Below, piece by piece: positions 63,962 through 64,000 of a DNA stretch of 64,000 nt (position 1 is the first letter of the stretch; each line of letters begins with the position of its first letter). Below the pieces are notes generated by a model, which had not been told where the DNA came from, did not search any database, and saw only the letters and a program-made list of their open reading frames with translations. The DNA comes from Lachnospiraceae bacterium (GTDB lineage: Bacteria > Bacillota > Clostridia > Lachnospirales > Lachnospiraceae): NCBI GenBank assembly GCA_022791575.1, contig JAAVZI010000009.1, positions 1 through 64,000 of the forward strand, in the 5' to 3' direction. A program made the position numbers and the translations under genes.

Positions 63962-64000
63962 TGTGTACGTCCAGGCTGGCTGCTGTGCAGGTTTAATCGT

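Overview
The window looks like chromosomal DNA from an anaerobic, motile member of the Clostridia, most likely Lachnospiraceae. The evidence is the moderate AT bias, Gram-positive wall genes (VanW-type protein, LTA-synthase-type sulfatase, NlpC/P60 hydrolase), an archaeal/eukaryote-type prolyl-tRNA synthetase, flagellin with a sigma-28-like promoter, several protein families common in this lineage, and tRNA genes with no encoded CCA. Genus cannot be fixed from sequence reading alone. No rRNA operon, CRISPR array, prophage or transposase gene was seen.

Layout. 0.1-5 kb: tex-murI (minus strand), a cardiolipin synthase and a small phage-type protein. 5-11 kb: trigger-factor-like lipoprotein, a large hybrid histidine kinase, and asnS. 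11.1-12.2 kb: seven tRNA genes on the plus strand (Pro, Gly, Arg, His, Gln, Lys, Leu) facing tRNA-Ala on the minus strand across a bidirectional terminator. 12.2-20.3 kb: B12-type radical SAM protein, nth, exonuclease, VanW protein, AIR-synthase-like protein, two RNA methyltransferases and a GIY-YIG protein. 20.3-31.9 kb: candidate noncoding RNA, a second hybrid kinase, eno, glgB, a chemoreceptor, and a MoxR/DUF58/membrane-protein operon. 32-38 kb: a repeat cluster followed by a flagellar block (FliK-like protein, flagellin, FliS). 38-50 kb: proS, cca, a DUF885 lipoprotein, a 1036-residue exported protein, and the metG-tatD-rsmA operon. 50-58 kb: an accessory stretch with two acetyltransferases, a disrupted metallo-hydrolase gene, a TetR regulator with a clear operator, an LTA-synthase-type protein, tadA and an SDR. 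58-64 kb: thioredoxin reductase, NlpC/P60 protein, transglutaminase-dockerin protein, an AAA ATPase, and a cobalamin riboswitch whose target gene lies beyond the right edge.

The most striking feature is a dispersed family of short palindromic elements. Six full-length copies (32030, 32266, 50396, 50721, 57980, 60858) each reduce to exactly 143 bp once internal insertions are removed, and there is one truncated copy. They have terminal inverted repeats of the form TAGGCA(A/T)TTGCGAAA. The copy at 50721 splits a metallo-hydrolase gene and is flanked by a perfect 12-bp duplication, so the uninterrupted reading frame can be rebuilt. The copy at 50396 has a perfect 10-bp duplication. Copies at 50396 and 57980 differ at only 3 of 143 positions, which points to recent movement. 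Sequence changes between subfamilies are mirrored on both arms, so pairing is preserved. This looks like a non-autonomous, hairpin-forming mobile element (MITE-like); its transposase must be elsewhere. A second, shorter palindromic repeat (42 bp) is nested inside one copy and occurs again at 56593.

Functional links: all eight tRNAs need the CCA-adding enzyme encoded at 39545. asnS, proS, metG, trmL, tadA and the tRNAs make translation the dominant housekeeping theme. Envelope maintenance is the second theme, with WalR-like and response-regulator-like sites upstream of the NlpC/P60 and LTA-synthase genes.
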